DNA of 64,000 nucleotides from an uncultured Eubacteriales bacterium (GTDB lineage Bacteria > Bacillota > Clostridia > Saccharofermentanales > Fastidiosipilaceae): NCBI GenBank assembly GCA_902373515.1, contig CABKML010000003.1:1-64000 (forward strand), read 5' to 3'. Positions 37,891-47,564 of the stretch are shown piece by piece. The translations under genes and the position numbers were made by a program. Below the pieces are notes generated by a model. It made no database searches. It had not been told where the DNA came from and saw only the letters and a list, made by a program, of their open reading frames with translations. The first letter of the stretch is position 1. Each line of letters begins with the position of its first letter.

Positions 37891-39843
37891 TTACTTGGCA
37901 CTCTTGGCAATTACAGCGAAATCGGCAGCTTTCAAAGAAGCACCGCCGACCAGACCGCCGTCAATATCTTTTTGACCGAACAGTCCGGCTGCATTAGCGG
38001 CATTAACGGAACCGCCGTACAAAATCCGCAAGCTGTCAGCTGTCTCACGGCTATACAACTTGGCAACTTCGTCCCGAATGAAAGCGCAAACTTCCTCCGC
38101 CTGTGCATCGGTTGCTGTCTTACCCGTACCGATAGCCCAAATAGGTTCATAGGCGACAGTAAGGAAATGCAAATCAGACTCGGGTACACCGGCCAAAGCG
38201 GCTTTAATCTGGTGACCAATCTTAGTAAATGTTTGTTGAGCTTCCCGTTCCGCTAAAGTTTCACCGCAGCAGAGAATGGGTCTTAAGCCCCAATGACGGC
38301 AAGCTTTAATTTTTTGATTAACAGTTTCATCTGTCTCGGCAAAATATTCTCTCCGCTCGCTATGGCCTAAAATAACGTACTTGACACCCATCCGTGCCAA
38401 CCACTCCGGGCTGACTTCACCGGTGTAAGCTCCCTTATCGGCAAAATGACAATTCTGAGCGGCAATTCTGATATCAGTTCCGGCTACAGTATCCAAAGCC
38501 TTGGCCAAAGCTGTGAAAGGAACGCCCAGAACTACTTCGCTGTTTTCTTCACCTTTTAATTCGGCTTGCAGGTCTGTAATCAATTTTTCCGCCTGTTTCG
38601 GCACGCCCTGATTCATCTTCCAGTTACCGGCAGCCATAATTGTGCGCGGATTCTTATCATCCAGGCAGGCTACACCCGGTAAAGTCTTACCTTCGAGGAA
38701 TTCCAGTGAGGCGCCGCCGCCTGTAGAAATATGTGTAACTTTGTCGGCAAAGCCCAATTGTTCAATAGCTGCAGCCGAATCGCCGCCACCGATAATAGAA
38801 ACGGCACCTGAATCTGCCACGGCCTTGGCTACTGCTTTGGTACCGACAGCAAATTTGGCAAACTCAAAGACGCCCATCGGTCCGTTCCAGACAACAGTCT
38901 TGGCATCCTTAACTGCATCGCAGAATTGTTTAATTGTCTCCGGTCCGATATCCAAGCCTTCCATATCATCAGGAATGTTCATCGTATCGACAACCTCAGA
39001 TTCCGTATCGGCAGTAAAATCATGACCGGCCATCGTATCTACCGGTAAGAGCAGCTTCACGCCCTTGGCCTCGGCCGCCTGCAAAATTTCTTTAGCTAAT
39101 TCCACCTTATCTTCTTCCAGCAAAGACTTACCGACTTTACCGCCGCGAGCAACAGCAAAAGTATAAGCCATACCGCCGCCGATAATTAAAGTATCAACTT
39201 TTTGAATTAAGTTTTGGATAACACCGATTTTATCGGAAACTTTAGCACCACCTAAGATTGCTACAAACGGGCGTTTCGGATTTTGTAAAGCCTGGCCCAT
39301 TACTTCCAATTCTTTTTGAATCAATAAACCGGAAACGGCCGGTAAATAATTGGCAACGCCGGCAGTAGAAGCATGTGCACGGTGGGCACTGCCGAAAGCA
39401 TCATTAACATAAACATCTGCCAAACTTGCAAGTTCACGCGCGAAAGCCGGGTCATTCTTTTTCTCTTTCGGATCGAAACGGATATTTTCCAACAAAAGAA
39501 TTTGTCCTGCTTTTAAGTCAGCTGCTTTGGCCTTGGCATCCTCACCCAGAGTATCTTTGGCCATAATAACTTTTTGACCCAATAATTCACTTAAACGTTC
39601 GGCAACCGGAGCCAAGCTGAATTTAGGATCAACTCCCTTCGGACGGCCTAAGTGCGAAGTCAAAATCAATGCTGCGCCGTTAGCCAGCAAAGTTTTAATT
39701 GTCGGCAAAGCTGCTTTAATACGTTTATCATCGGTAATTTCACCGGTTTTCTTGTCCTGCGGTACGTTAAAATCCACGCGTACCAGAACTTTTTTGCCTT
39801 TTACACAAATATCGGCAATATTCTTCTTCTGCATTCCAGCCAT
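37891..39843 (-). CDS. pgk-tpiA: fused phosphoglycerate kinase - triosephosphate isomerase
   Basis: One 650-aa protein carries two glycolytic enzymes. Residues 1-~398 are [22 protein letters not shown], the GGAKVSDKI loop and the ATP site [13 protein letters not shown]. Residues ~400-650 are TIM: Lys409 in AGNWKMN, His494 in [10 protein letters not shown], Glu566 in [14 protein letters not shown] and the phosphate loop GGSVN. All catalytic residues are intact and there is no internal stop or separate tpiA start, so this is a true fusion, as known in Thermotoga. PGK makes ATP from 1,3-bisphosphoglycerate; TIM interconverts triose phosphates. The start ATG has GGAG seven bases upstream. Confidence 0.97.
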   Translation of the reverse strand: MAGMQKKNIADICVKGKKVLVRVDFNVPQDKKTGEITDDKRIKAALPTIKTLLANGAALILTSHLGRPKGVDPKFSLAPVAERLSELLGQKVIMAKDTLGEDAKAKAADLKAGQILLLENIRFDPKEKKNDPAFARELASLADVYVNDAFGSAHRAHASTAGVANYLPAVSGLLIQKELEVMGQALQNPKRPFVAILGGAKVSDKIGVIQNLIQKVDTLIIGGGMAYTFAVARGGKVGKSLLEEDKVELAKEILQAAEAKGVKLLLPVDTMAGHDFTADTESEVVDTMNIPDDMEGLDIGPETIKQFCDAVKDAKTVVWNGPMGVFEFAKFAVGTKAVAKAVADSGAVSIIGGGDSAAAIEQLGFADKVTHISTGGGASLEFLEGKTLPGVACLDDKNPRTIMAAGNWKMNQGVPKQAEKLITDLQAELKGEENSEVVLGVPFTALAKALDTVAGTDIRIAAQNCHFADKGAYTGEVSPEWLARMGVKYVILGHSERREYFAETDETVNQKIKACRHWGLRPILCCGETLAEREAQQTFTKIGHQIKAALAGVPESDLHFLTVAYEPIWAIGTGKTATDAQAEEVCAFIRDEVAKLYSRETADSLRILYGGSVNAANAAGLFGQKDIDGGLVGGASLKAADFAVIAKSAK

Positions 39844-39862
39844 AAATAAACTCCTTTGATTA

Positions 39863-39880
39863 ATCCGTCGAAGGACGGAT
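39863..39880 (-). other. 5' UTR hairpin of PGK-TIM mRNA
   Basis: ATCCGTC/GACGGAT is a perfect 7-bp stem with a CTTC (UUCG-like) tetraloop immediately upstream of the ribosome binding site. It probably stabilises the mRNA or tunes translation. Confidence 0.5.
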
Positions 39881-39998
39881 AAACTTTCTCTGCTAATATT
39901 TTATAACCTTTTATCATTCAGTTCCAGTCTTTTCAGCAAATATCTCCGAACTGTGCAAATGTCTAATTTTTCTTAGAAGATTGCACAAATAGATATTT

Positions 39999-40027
39999 TT
40001 GACTATTATGTTGTTAATTCTTTATAT
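39999..40027 (+). promoter_or_regulatory. promoter for membrane protein gene
   Basis: TTGACT, 17 bp and TTATAT, 15 bp before the start at 40042. Confidence 0.55.
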
Positions 40028-40041
40028 AGGTGGTATAAATT

Positions 40042-40692
40042 ATGCTTTCGCGTTTTCTTACTTTATTACAATTATCGACCGCCAATCCTGCTGCCGACAG
40101 TCAGGAAATTGTCCGCCACATCACACTGTTAATCTTATTTGTCGTCGCTGTTGTGCTGCTGTTCTGGGGCAAAAAACTTCTGCATGTCATTCTTTTTCTT
40201 TTCGGTCTGACAGGCGGTTTGGCCATCGCTATCGGGACCAACAATTTTTTCTTTCATCTTCAAGGTGTCAGTCTGGCCGTTTACACCGTCGTTTTGGCTT
40301 TGACCGGCGCTGTAATATTGTCTTTCGCTTTAACTTTTTCTTTCTTTCTGGCCGGTAACACGCTCGCTTTTTTTGCTTTTAACAGTTGTAAGTCTCTTTT
40401 ACCGGTAAGTTGCCGGGAAACTTGGTGTCTGATTGTTTTCTGTCTGTTGTGCGGTATTTTGGCGACAGCTTTGAAGGAGCAGGCTATTGCCCTGTTTTCC
40501 GCATTCGGCGGCAGTTTAATAATTTTAGATGTTCTGTTTTCCTTGATTTTTCAACAGGATGCTTTGCTGTTTTTACAGGGAGGATTCGGTATTTTGGATA
40601 CAGCTACGGCCCTGATCGCTCTTTTATTGTTGGTTTTATTGACGGTTGTCGGTACCATGTATCAGTTGGGGAAAATAAAAGTTCGCTCGTAA
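40042..40692 (+). CDS. hypothetical multi-pass membrane protein
   Basis: I do not recognise a named gene. The 216-aa product has about six or seven predicted membrane helices, short loops and no catalytic motif. The glycine-spaced helix LFLFGLTGGLAIAIG and overall layout recall DUF4203/TMEM198-like proteins. The start ATG has AGGTGG eight bases upstream. It is read away from the PGK-TIM gene and towards plsC, which starts 88 bp further on and has its own extended -10. Confidence 0.65.
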   Translation: MLSRFLTLLQLSTANPAADSQEIVRHITLLILFVVAVVLLFWGKKLLHVILFLFGLTGGLAIAIGTNNFFFHLQGVSLAVYTVVLALTGAVILSFALTFSFFLAGNTLAFFAFNSCKSLLPVSCRETWCLIVFCLLCGILATALKEQAIALFSAFGGSLIILDVLFSLIFQQDALLFLQGGFGILDTATALIALLLLVLLTVVGTMYQLGKIKVRS

Positions 40693-40725
40693 CGGATAAT
40701 AAAGCTGATTTTGTTCAACGTTTTT

Positions 40726-40734
40726 TGTTATAAT
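40726..40734 (+). promoter_or_regulatory. extended -10 promoter for plsC
   Basis: TGTTATAAT (TGn-extended -10) about 45 bp before plsC; the -35 is poor. Confidence 0.4.
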
Positions 40735-40779
40735 TGATAGATATTATCACATAAGATAAGTTAAAGGAGTTGTTCCAGC

Positions 40780-41511
40780 ATGACTAACCTGCCACATGCC
40801 GGCGAAAAAGTGTATAAACGCAATTTTTTCTTTCGCGCTTTGCAAAAATTTTTCATTATGTGTCTTAAGCACAAAGTTGACATGGAATACGTCGGGACGG
40901 AGAACATTCCGACTGATACTTCATATGTGATGGTTTGCAATCATGAGACGATTGTAGACGGGTTACTGGTACAGGGAGCTTTGACCAATAAACAGTTGGC
41001 CAATTTTCATTGCCTTGCCGGCTCCGATCTTGCTTATAATTACGGTCTGATAGGTAAGTTGGCACTTTATATAGGCCAGGCCGTGCCTATTGATCGTCAC
41101 GGCAATCCGCTTAAAGGTCTATATAAAGCTAAAGATATTTTGGAGCAAGGTAATAAAGGTCTCTTAATTTTTCCTGAAGGCACACGTTCTTTTGACGGGC
41201 ATTTAAGTCCGATGCACGGCGGTGCGGCATTACTGGTCAGGAACACTTCCGTCCCTTTGATTCCGGTATTTATTGACGGCGCTTATGAATTTTTCAATCG
41301 TTATTACTCCTGGCCGCATTATCGTGATGCCGTCAGCCGGCAGAAACTCAAAATCAGAATCAGTTTCGGGCGCCCACTGGATATAAGTTCCTGCCGCAGA
41401 ACTAAGGAAATTACAGCTTTATATGCTGCCTGGTTCGACGATGCTTTTGCCCATAAAGTTATAAAACGTAATTTCGACCTGATTCCGAAATCTGAACCAA
41501 AAAGCAAGTAG
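40780..41511 (+). CDS. plsC: 1-acyl-sn-glycerol-3-phosphate acyltransferase
   Basis: This enzyme adds the second fatty acid to lysophosphatidic acid, making phosphatidic acid at the membrane. The catalytic HX4D motif is NHETIVDG, and the substrate-binding FPEGTRS motif is present about 80 residues later, followed by the LIPVFIDGA region. At 243 aa it has family length. GGAG lies about 10 bases before the ATG. It converges on rimI with 17 bp between the stops. Confidence 0.92.
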   Translation: MTNLPHAGEKVYKRNFFFRALQKFFIMCLKHKVDMEYVGTENIPTDTSYVMVCNHETIVDGLLVQGALTNKQLANFHCLAGSDLAYNYGLIGKLALYIGQAVPIDRHGNPLKGLYKAKDILEQGNKGLLIFPEGTRSFDGHLSPMHGGAALLVRNTSVPLIPVFIDGAYEFFNRYYSWPHYRDAVSRQKLKIRISFGRPLDISSCRRTKEITALYAAWFDDAFAHKVIKRNFDLIPKSEPKSK

Positions 41512-41528
41512 TACGGCTTAATTCAACT

Positions 41529-42110
41529 TTAATGCCGGAGAACTTTTTGCAGGCAATATGCCGCTTCTCCCTGATAATCCCAGTTTGTGCTGCGGTTGAA
41601 AGGCGCTTGGCGGTAAAATCCGGCTATCTTTCTTATTTGCACAAATCCGTTGCGTTGATAACAATTACAGGCGGATTTATTGCTGCTGCGAACTTCCAAA
41701 TTAATATATTGCCAATTAACTTCAGCGGCAAATTTATTCTCTAAATATCTTAAGGTTTCCGGCTCAATTTCGCACCGGGCGGCGGCCAAATATGCCGTTA
41801 ACTTATGCTGTAAAATCGCTGCCGGCAAATTGAGCAGTAAAGATGCCAAACCCCGCCGCCGATATTCCTCCCTGACTCCGATATTGAAAATATCTATAAA
41901 ATCGTAGGAACTCTGCCAATGTAACAGCGCGACCGGAAGCGCATTTTCCTCTTCCGTTTGGGCGAACAACAACAAAATTTGCTGCAGCTTCGACTGTAAC
42001 GCCGTTTGTAAAGTTTGACGTGACCAGGCATCCGGCAAAACAGCCGCTTCAAAAGCATAAACAGCATCTAAATCCTGCAAAGCGGCAACTTTCAGTGTGT
42101 ACTCAAGCAT
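41529..42110 (-). CDS. rimI: GNAT acetyltransferase, RimI-like
   Basis: This is an N-acetyltransferase of the RimI type, which acetylates the N-terminal alanine of ribosomal protein S18. The acetyl-CoA loop is visible as VREEYRRRGLASLLL, followed by LEVRSSNKSACNCYQRNGF, the RimI-type signature. At 193 aa it is longer than the usual ~150 and contains an insertion around 85-130. It is last in the tsaE-tsaB-rimI group, the common bacterial order, 15 bp after tsaB. Confidence 0.85.
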   Translation of the reverse strand: MLEYTLKVAALQDLDAVYAFEAAVLPDAWSRQTLQTALQSKLQQILLLFAQTEEENALPVALLHWQSSYDFIDIFNIGVREEYRRRGLASLLLNLPAAILQHKLTAYLAAARCEIEPETLRYLENKFAAEVNWQYINLEVRSSNKSACNCYQRNGFVQIRKIAGFYRQAPFNRSTNWDYQGEAAYCLQKVLRH

Positions 42111-42125
42111 GCTGACTGCCGCCTT

Positions 42126-42848
42126 TTATTTTTTCAGCTGTCTTTGTCTTTCAGCTTGAGATAAGGCCAAATAATTGGGCACCAACTCGTTGTACGGCAA
42201 CAGCTTCGCCCTTTGCTCCTGTATTTGCAAGGCTGCCACTTTTGCCGCCTGTACTGCGCTCAATTCCGTTATTTGCCAATTTACGGCTGTAAACTCGGGC
42301 TGAAAAGTCGCAGCATATTTATCAGCCCATTCCGGTTTGCCGGTGGAGATGAATTTTATTTTCTTTACAGTTTGCGGCAAATTGACCTGTAATTGCTCTT
42401 TAATAGATGCAAAAGCTGTCGCCTGCGCCGGAATAACTATTTTGCCGGCGACTTCAACCTGCAGGTAAACTCTTTCATTTCGGGCATCTAAGCAAGGAAT
42501 CAGGCAGGTATCTTCCGGCAAATCCATAACTGCCGCGGCCAAAGTGCTGAGTGAACTTACAGCTATACAGGGCTTATTCTGACTGTAAGCCCAAGTTTTC
42601 ACCAAAGTTACTCCGATTCTTAAGCCGGTAAAAGAACCGGGTCCGTTAACAGCAACAAAGTAATCAATATCTTTCAAAGTTAATTGCGCCGCCTGCAGGC
42701 AATTTTCCGCCAGAACCTGGCTTGTCTCGGAATGGGTCAAAGCGACATTCAAATAATTTGCCGCCAATAAAGTTGTTGTTTTGTCCGTAACTTGCAGAAG
42801 CGCGCAACTTGTAGCCTGCATGCTTGTATCAATTGCCAATATATTCAT
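42126..42848 (-). CDS. tsaB: tRNA t6A modification protein TsaB
   Basis: TsaB is the non-catalytic ASKHA-fold partner of TsaD in making threonylcarbamoyl-adenosine at tRNA position 37. The N-terminal MNILAIDTSMQATSCALL and the VNGPGSFTGLRIGVT motif are diagnostic. At 240 aa it has normal length. It overlaps tsaE by 4 bp. Confidence 0.94.
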   Translation of the reverse strand: MNILAIDTSMQATSCALLQVTDKTTTLLAANYLNVALTHSETSQVLAENCLQAAQLTLKDIDYFVAVNGPGSFTGLRIGVTLVKTWAYSQNKPCIAVSSLSTLAAAVMDLPEDTCLIPCLDARNERVYLQVEVAGKIVIPAQATAFASIKEQLQVNLPQTVKKIKFISTGKPEWADKYAATFQPEFTAVNWQITELSAVQAAKVAALQIQEQRAKLLPYNELVPNYLALSQAERQRQLKK

Positions 42849-43399
42849 ATTTCTCTCCGTTTTGCCTTTAATTCTTCACTCAATTTTACTAAATTTTGCC
42901 CCCGCTCCTGCCGTTGTTGCCACAAAGTTGTCGGTATGACTATTTCCAACAATCGCTTGGTATTGACGATTTCCGTACAGGTGTCACTGTCCGCATAAGT
43001 AAAGCGTAAAAAAATAGTAGAAGGCGGTAAAATATCGCTGATAAGATCGCCCCACTCGACAATACATAAAGCCTGACCGAAATAATCGTCCAGAGCCGAA
43101 GCGATAAAATTGGCGGAATTTTCCAAGCGATAAGTGTCAAAGTGATAAACTATCGGAACAGCCGGTTGTACACCTTTGCAAGGTTCACTATATTCGTGTA
43201 ATAAATTGAACGAAGGACTGGTAACGCTATCGGCCAGGCCCAAGGCTCGCACCAAAGCAGCAGTAAAAGTGGTTTTACCGGCACCTAAATCGCCGCTTAA
43301 GCTCAAGCAGTCATCCGCTTGCAAAAAAGGCGCCAAAGCCTGCGCAACTTTGTCTAAAGCCGCAACGCTTGTTACATAAAAAGTAAAAGATACTGCCAT
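42845..43399 (-). CDS. tsaE: tRNA t6A modification ATPase TsaE
   Basis: TsaE is the P-loop ATPase that drives the TsaB-TsaD complex. Walker A is GDLGAGKTTF, followed by SPSFNLLHEY and HFDTYRLE, and a late CIVEWGDLI. It is 184 aa with a C-terminal extension of about 25 basic residues compared with the usual ~155. It starts 1 bp after the YfhO-like gene stop. Confidence 0.93.
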   Translation of the reverse strand: MAVSFTFYVTSVAALDKVAQALAPFLQADDCLSLSGDLGAGKTTFTAALVRALGLADSVTSPSFNLLHEYSEPCKGVQPAVPIVYHFDTYRLENSANFIASALDDYFGQALCIVEWGDLISDILPPSTIFLRFTYADSDTCTEIVNTKRLLEIVIPTTLWQQRQERGQNLVKLSEELKAKRREI

Positions 43400-43400
43400 G

Positions 43401-46400
43401 TCATTCCTCCCGTTTCTTTCCGTTTCGTTGTCTATACACTATGTAGATATATATTATAGTTAAAAAAATGCCACTGATTGTTACAGCTGCGCCGGCCGTG
43501 AATTTCGGCGGCACATAATATAAATTAATTTTGTCGTTCATTTGGAGCGAAGACGGTAAAGCGAAGGCTAAGAAAGCGCCGCTTTCTTTTTGCTCCGGTT
43601 TTTGCGCATTCAGCCACGAAAAAGCCGGCAAAGTCTCTCCCCCCGCCTGTAAACGCCAACCGCTGTCATATGGGATGGTTGTATACAAATACAACTGTTT
43701 TTCCGCTGCCGGCGCGGTTTTCAGTTCCGCCAAATCAGCCTGCAGGAAAGCTGAACTTTCGGCCTCAAAATGCAAGGTAGCGGCCATTTTTTCCTGCCAC
43801 AGACGTCGGACTTCTTTATTCATGGAAGCTGCCGTAATCTCAGCTTTACCGTTATGTTCCTTGTAAGCAAACTGCAGTTCCACCGTATCTCCTTTTTGTA
43901 ATTGCGGCAGCTGAACAGCTTCCGGATAACCGAATTCATGCGTAACTTTCGTTTGACCGTTAATTGCACAGGTAAAATACAGCGTTTCATCACTGTCAAC
44001 ATATATACTTAAGTCTTCTTCATCTTCTGTCACCTGATAGGTCAAAATCGTACAGGCCTTGTCTTCTTCGACCGGGATGGAGCTGTGATAAGCGGCAGAA
44101 AAATCCTTGGTTTTAAAATTATCGCCCGCAGTCAGATGATAGCTGTGGTCGGCCGACGTAATTTCACTGAATTGTTGCCGACTCAATTGCAAAGGTACAG
44201 CTTCAAACAAAGCCGGCACCGAATTTTCTCCTTTCAAGTGCCAGTCATCCGTGATATTGCTGTCGGGCAGAAGTCGTTTCACCAGACGATTATAGTTAAG
44301 ATAAGGTTGTTTATCATCCAGATAAAAATCTTTTAAGTCTTTCGCCCAGACAAAAGCCTGCCCGGCAGCAGCCGGGTTACGGCGCAACTTGATATTCTCT
44401 TTATCCGGCCGTTCTTCCGGCGTCAACTGTAAAGTATCCCAATCAACCTCCGGCCAATGTTTATAGATATCGCCGGCGCTCCAAAGATATTGCACCCCGA
44501 ACAATTCGGCCCAGAAATTCAAAGGTTTCTGTAATTTATAAGAATTGATATTATTGCCGTTTATTCCCATTTTGCGCATACTTACAGCTGTCTGACAATT
44601 GGAGGTGGAAGAAAAGATACTGACACCGTTGTAATTGTATAAAGCGCCGTCATTTATAGTTTTACCATCCTGTACTTCCATGCGGAACAACTGCTTGCCG
44701 TATTGTTGCTGCAAAGCACGGGAAGCTGCTCTTTTCCAAGTAAAATCTTCCACATAAGCTTGATTGGAGGGAAAATATTCATTCTCATTCAAATCGGATA
44801 ATTGTCTTACCGTGTTGAAAAGCAATTCGGCGATCAGGGCGCAAGTTAAAAGGATAAAAGCCGATTGCCGCAAATACGGGATAAGTTTATAAAAAGTCGG
44901 GGCAACGACAAAACCGGCGCCTGTGCTTCGTCCGAGCTTAATCTGCGGTAAATTAATTGCCCGCAATTCCGCCTGTCTATGCCTTTTCCCCACCAAATAT
45001 TGGGCTACAGTTAAAAGTAAGGCAGCCAACAGATATACCAGGCTGAAACTCATATTGGCGGTAAGGAACAAGTTCTGCTCGGCATCGGCATAATTCAGCA
45101 AGGCAAAATTGCCGGCACACAGTACCGTAAACCAAACAGCCCCGATTAAAAGATATTTACTCCATCTTTTTTGGAAATCATATGTGCATTCAAAAATTGT
45201 CTGGACCATTAAAAAGCAGAAAACAAAGGCAAAGCGATGCGGTAACTGATTCGGATAGTGCAAACCGTGCCAAATAAAGTTCAAAATATTGTTACTGAAG
45301 CTGACGCCGATAAAAACTAAGAGCAGCGCTTTCGGTAAAATCGCTGCCGGTTTTTTAGCCAAATGATAAATCAGCAAAGCTATGCCTACTAAAGCCAGAC
45401 AACCGACATAAATATTCGGTTCGCCGGCTCGAATTTTCACATTGCCGCCGGCCATCAGGCGATTGATAATATCGGTTAAAGAAAGTTCAAACTTACAGGC
45501 GTCGGGAAAATGATCGCCGGCAGCTGACGAAAGATGAAAACCGGCCCAAACAGGATAAAGTACAAAGGCTGCAATCATGCCGCTGAAAACGGAAAGGCTG
45601 CTGAAGTCAAGCAAAGAAACAATAATATTTTTATAAATGTGTTGGCAAATTCCCGTCATTTTCTCAAAGTTACGCCGATACTGCCATTCGTCAATACAAA
45701 CAACGACACTGTACAAAGCTATAAAAAGGCAGACGAAAATAGCCGTGTAGTAATTAACTATTATCGTATAACTTAGAGTAAGTACGTACAAAATCAGCTT
45801 TCTTTCGCGGAAAATTTTACTTAATCCTAAAGCCACAAGCGGCAACATAAAAACAGCATCCAGCCACATTATATTCCACAAATAAGCCATAACGAAACCG
45901 GACCAGGCGTAAAAAGAAGAGGCAAAAAACAGGACAAAATTCTCCCGCTTCTTTATGCCTTTTTTTTGATAACAACTTTGCCAATAAAGTAAATTGTCCT
46001 TCTGTGCCGGTGCCAGCTCCATTAATTTTCGCGCCTGCAAAAGCGGGCGTTTGATGTAATAGTAGCGCAAAAAAGTACACATGGTTAAAGCAGCCGTAAT
46101 TATTTTAACAATAATTATCAAATAGAATCCGAAAGGCAAAGAATCGGCCGGTAAAAGTAACAGCAGCAAATTAAACGGCGACAAAGCGTAATAAGCAATT
46201 AAGGTCCAAAAATTGACGCCCAGGCCGACGGAAAAGGACATAAACAAGTTCTGCCAATGCAACAACTTATCGCGCAAAGCTGCCAAAAACGGGGCATATT
46301 GATAATACGAATCAACCGTTAAAATCATGCGGTCGCCCGCCGGATACAAGCGCAAGGCTATGGTCACAAATACTGCCAAAGCTAAATTAAAGCATAACAG

Positions 46401-46466
46401 ATAAGCATAAATTAAACCGGGGTGTTTCCAGGTTGAATGACAAAAACTCCTGATCTTCTGCAACAT
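43401..46466 (-). CDS. YfhO family membrane protein (GT-C-like glycosyltransferase)
   Basis: This is a large multi-pass membrane protein of the YfhO family, implicated in glycosylating lipoteichoic acid in Bacillus and Listeria. The N-terminal part has the family features: MILTVDSYYQYAPFLAAL after the first helix, with the Asp expected to be catalytic, and GLGVNFWTLIAYYALSPFNL. About a dozen helices span residues 15-560, an outside domain follows (~570-990) and a last helix lies near 1000. At 1021 aa it is slightly longer than usual. It stands between rsmI and tsaE. The family is firm; the acceptor here is not known. Confidence 0.87.
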   Translation of the reverse strand: MLQKIRSFCHSTWKHPGLIYAYLLCFNLALAVFVTIALRLYPAGDRMILTVDSYYQYAPFLAALRDKLLHWQNLFMSFSVGLGVNFWTLIAYYALSPFNLLLLLLPADSLPFGFYLIIIVKIITAALTMCTFLRYYYIKRPLLQARKLMELAPAQKDNLLYWQSCYQKKGIKKRENFVLFFASSFYAWSGFVMAYLWNIMWLDAVFMLPLVALGLSKIFRERKLILYVLTLSYTIIVNYYTAIFVCLFIALYSVVVCIDEWQYRRNFEKMTGICQHIYKNIIVSLLDFSSLSVFSGMIAAFVLYPVWAGFHLSSAAGDHFPDACKFELSLTDIINRLMAGGNVKIRAGEPNIYVGCLALVGIALLIYHLAKKPAAILPKALLLVFIGVSFSNNILNFIWHGLHYPNQLPHRFAFVFCFLMVQTIFECTYDFQKRWSKYLLIGAVWFTVLCAGNFALLNYADAEQNLFLTANMSFSLVYLLAALLLTVAQYLVGKRHRQAELRAINLPQIKLGRSTGAGFVVAPTFYKLIPYLRQSAFILLTCALIAELLFNTVRQLSDLNENEYFPSNQAYVEDFTWKRAASRALQQQYGKQLFRMEVQDGKTINDGALYNYNGVSIFSSTSNCQTAVSMRKMGINGNNINSYKLQKPLNFWAELFGVQYLWSAGDIYKHWPEVDWDTLQLTPEERPDKENIKLRRNPAAAGQAFVWAKDLKDFYLDDKQPYLNYNRLVKRLLPDSNITDDWHLKGENSVPALFEAVPLQLSRQQFSEITSADHSYHLTAGDNFKTKDFSAAYHSSIPVEEDKACTILTYQVTEDEEDLSIYVDSDETLYFTCAINGQTKVTHEFGYPEAVQLPQLQKGDTVELQFAYKEHNGKAEITAASMNKEVRRLWQEKMAATLHFEAESSAFLQADLAELKTAPAAEKQLYLYTTIPYDSGWRLQAGGETLPAFSWLNAQKPEQKESGAFLAFALPSSLQMNDKINLYYVPPKFTAGAAVTISGIFLTIIYIYIVYRQRNGKKREE

Positions 46467-46472
46467 AAATCC

Positions 46473-47561
46473 TCACTCGTTCGGTTCGACAATCTCTTTC
46501 AATATAAGCAACAAGCGGTAAATATCCTGTTGTTTGTATTGATTATAACGAGAACACAGGTCTTTGGCGTTAAGTTTAATCTTCATACCGGTAAAATAAT
46601 TATAGACGGCTGTCGTCATTAATTCTTCATCCTGCTCCCAATTCGTCCCGAGCTTTAAATCAAGCGCCGCTTTACACCAAGCTTTCTTTATAGTCGCCAA
46701 ATCCGGCAACTGATGTTCCTGACAATATTTGCGAATTTCTTCCCGGCGAAAATCCGTGCCGTTAGTCTCCTCCGACAACCCTGCAGCCTTATCGGCGGCT
46801 GCAAAAACCAGAACACATTCACCTTTCGGTTCCCGGGCGCTAACAAGGTTCAGCAATTCTGAAACTGTCGTTCTGGTATAATTTTCATAACGTTTAGTCA
46901 ATTCTCTGGCTAGGCAAACCGGCCGTGCGCCTAAATTATACGCCGGATAGTTGTCTATAAGCTCCTGCAGCAAAGACGCTATTCTGTGCGGCGACTCATG
47001 CACAATTACAGTTTGCCCGGCTGCAGCGATTTTTTGCAAAGCAGCCTGTCTCTCTTTGCCTTTGCGCGGCAGAAATCCCAAGAAAGTGAAAGCGGTCGGA
47101 TTCAGCGAACTTCCCAATAAGGCCGTTAATGCCGCATTGGCGCCGGGAACAACACATAAGTTATACCCCGCTGCTGTAACTTCTTTTGCTACCATACTGC
47201 CCGGGTCTGAAACTAAAGGCAAACCTGCATCGCTGACCAAAGCAACTTTAGCTTTATGCTGCAGCAATTGCAGCAAATAAGGAATTCGCGCCTGTTCGTT
47301 GTATGAATGCAAGGAAAAAAGCGGTCGTTTAATCCCATAATAGCTTAAAAGTAAAGCTGTATTGCGCGTATCTTCACAAGCAATATAATCACAGTTCGCT
47401 AAAACCGCCAGGGCACGCAAAGTTATATCGGCAACATTACCGATAGGAACTGCCACCAGATACAATGTCCCTCCGGTTAATTCGCCAACCGTTTTAAGCA
47501 TAATAGAGGAAAGTACCTCATTAAATTGCTGTTGTTCGTGCTCTGCGTCGGAAAATGCCAT
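46473..47561 (-). CDS. rsmI: 16S rRNA (cytidine1402-2'-O)-methyltransferase
   Basis: RsmI methylates the ribose of C1402 in 16S rRNA at the P site. The tetrapyrrole-methylase fold is clear: LYLVAVPIGNVADITLRAL, the ACEDTRNT motif, LVSDAGLPLVSDPG and SPHRIASLL. It has an extra ~20 residues before the conserved start and a C-terminal extension (~275-362). The annotated ATG lies 3 bp after ricT; an internal ATG 20 codons later would also start the family core, and neither has a close ribosome binding site. It is part of the tmk-rsmI group. Confidence 0.94.
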   Translation of the reverse strand: MAFSDAEHEQQQFNEVLSSIMLKTVGELTGGTLYLVAVPIGNVADITLRALAVLANCDYIACEDTRNTALLLSYYGIKRPLFSLHSYNEQARIPYLLQLLQHKAKVALVSDAGLPLVSDPGSMVAKEVTAAGYNLCVVPGANAALTALLGSSLNPTAFTFLGFLPRKGKERQAALQKIAAAGQTVIVHESPHRIASLLQELIDNYPAYNLGARPVCLARELTKRYENYTRTTVSELLNLVSAREPKGECVLVFAAADKAAGLSEETNGTDFRREEIRKYCQEHQLPDLATIKKAWCKAALDLKLGTNWEQDEELMTTAVYNYFTGMKIKLNAKDLCSRYNQYKQQDIYRLLLILKEIVEPNE

Positions 47562-47564
47562 AGT

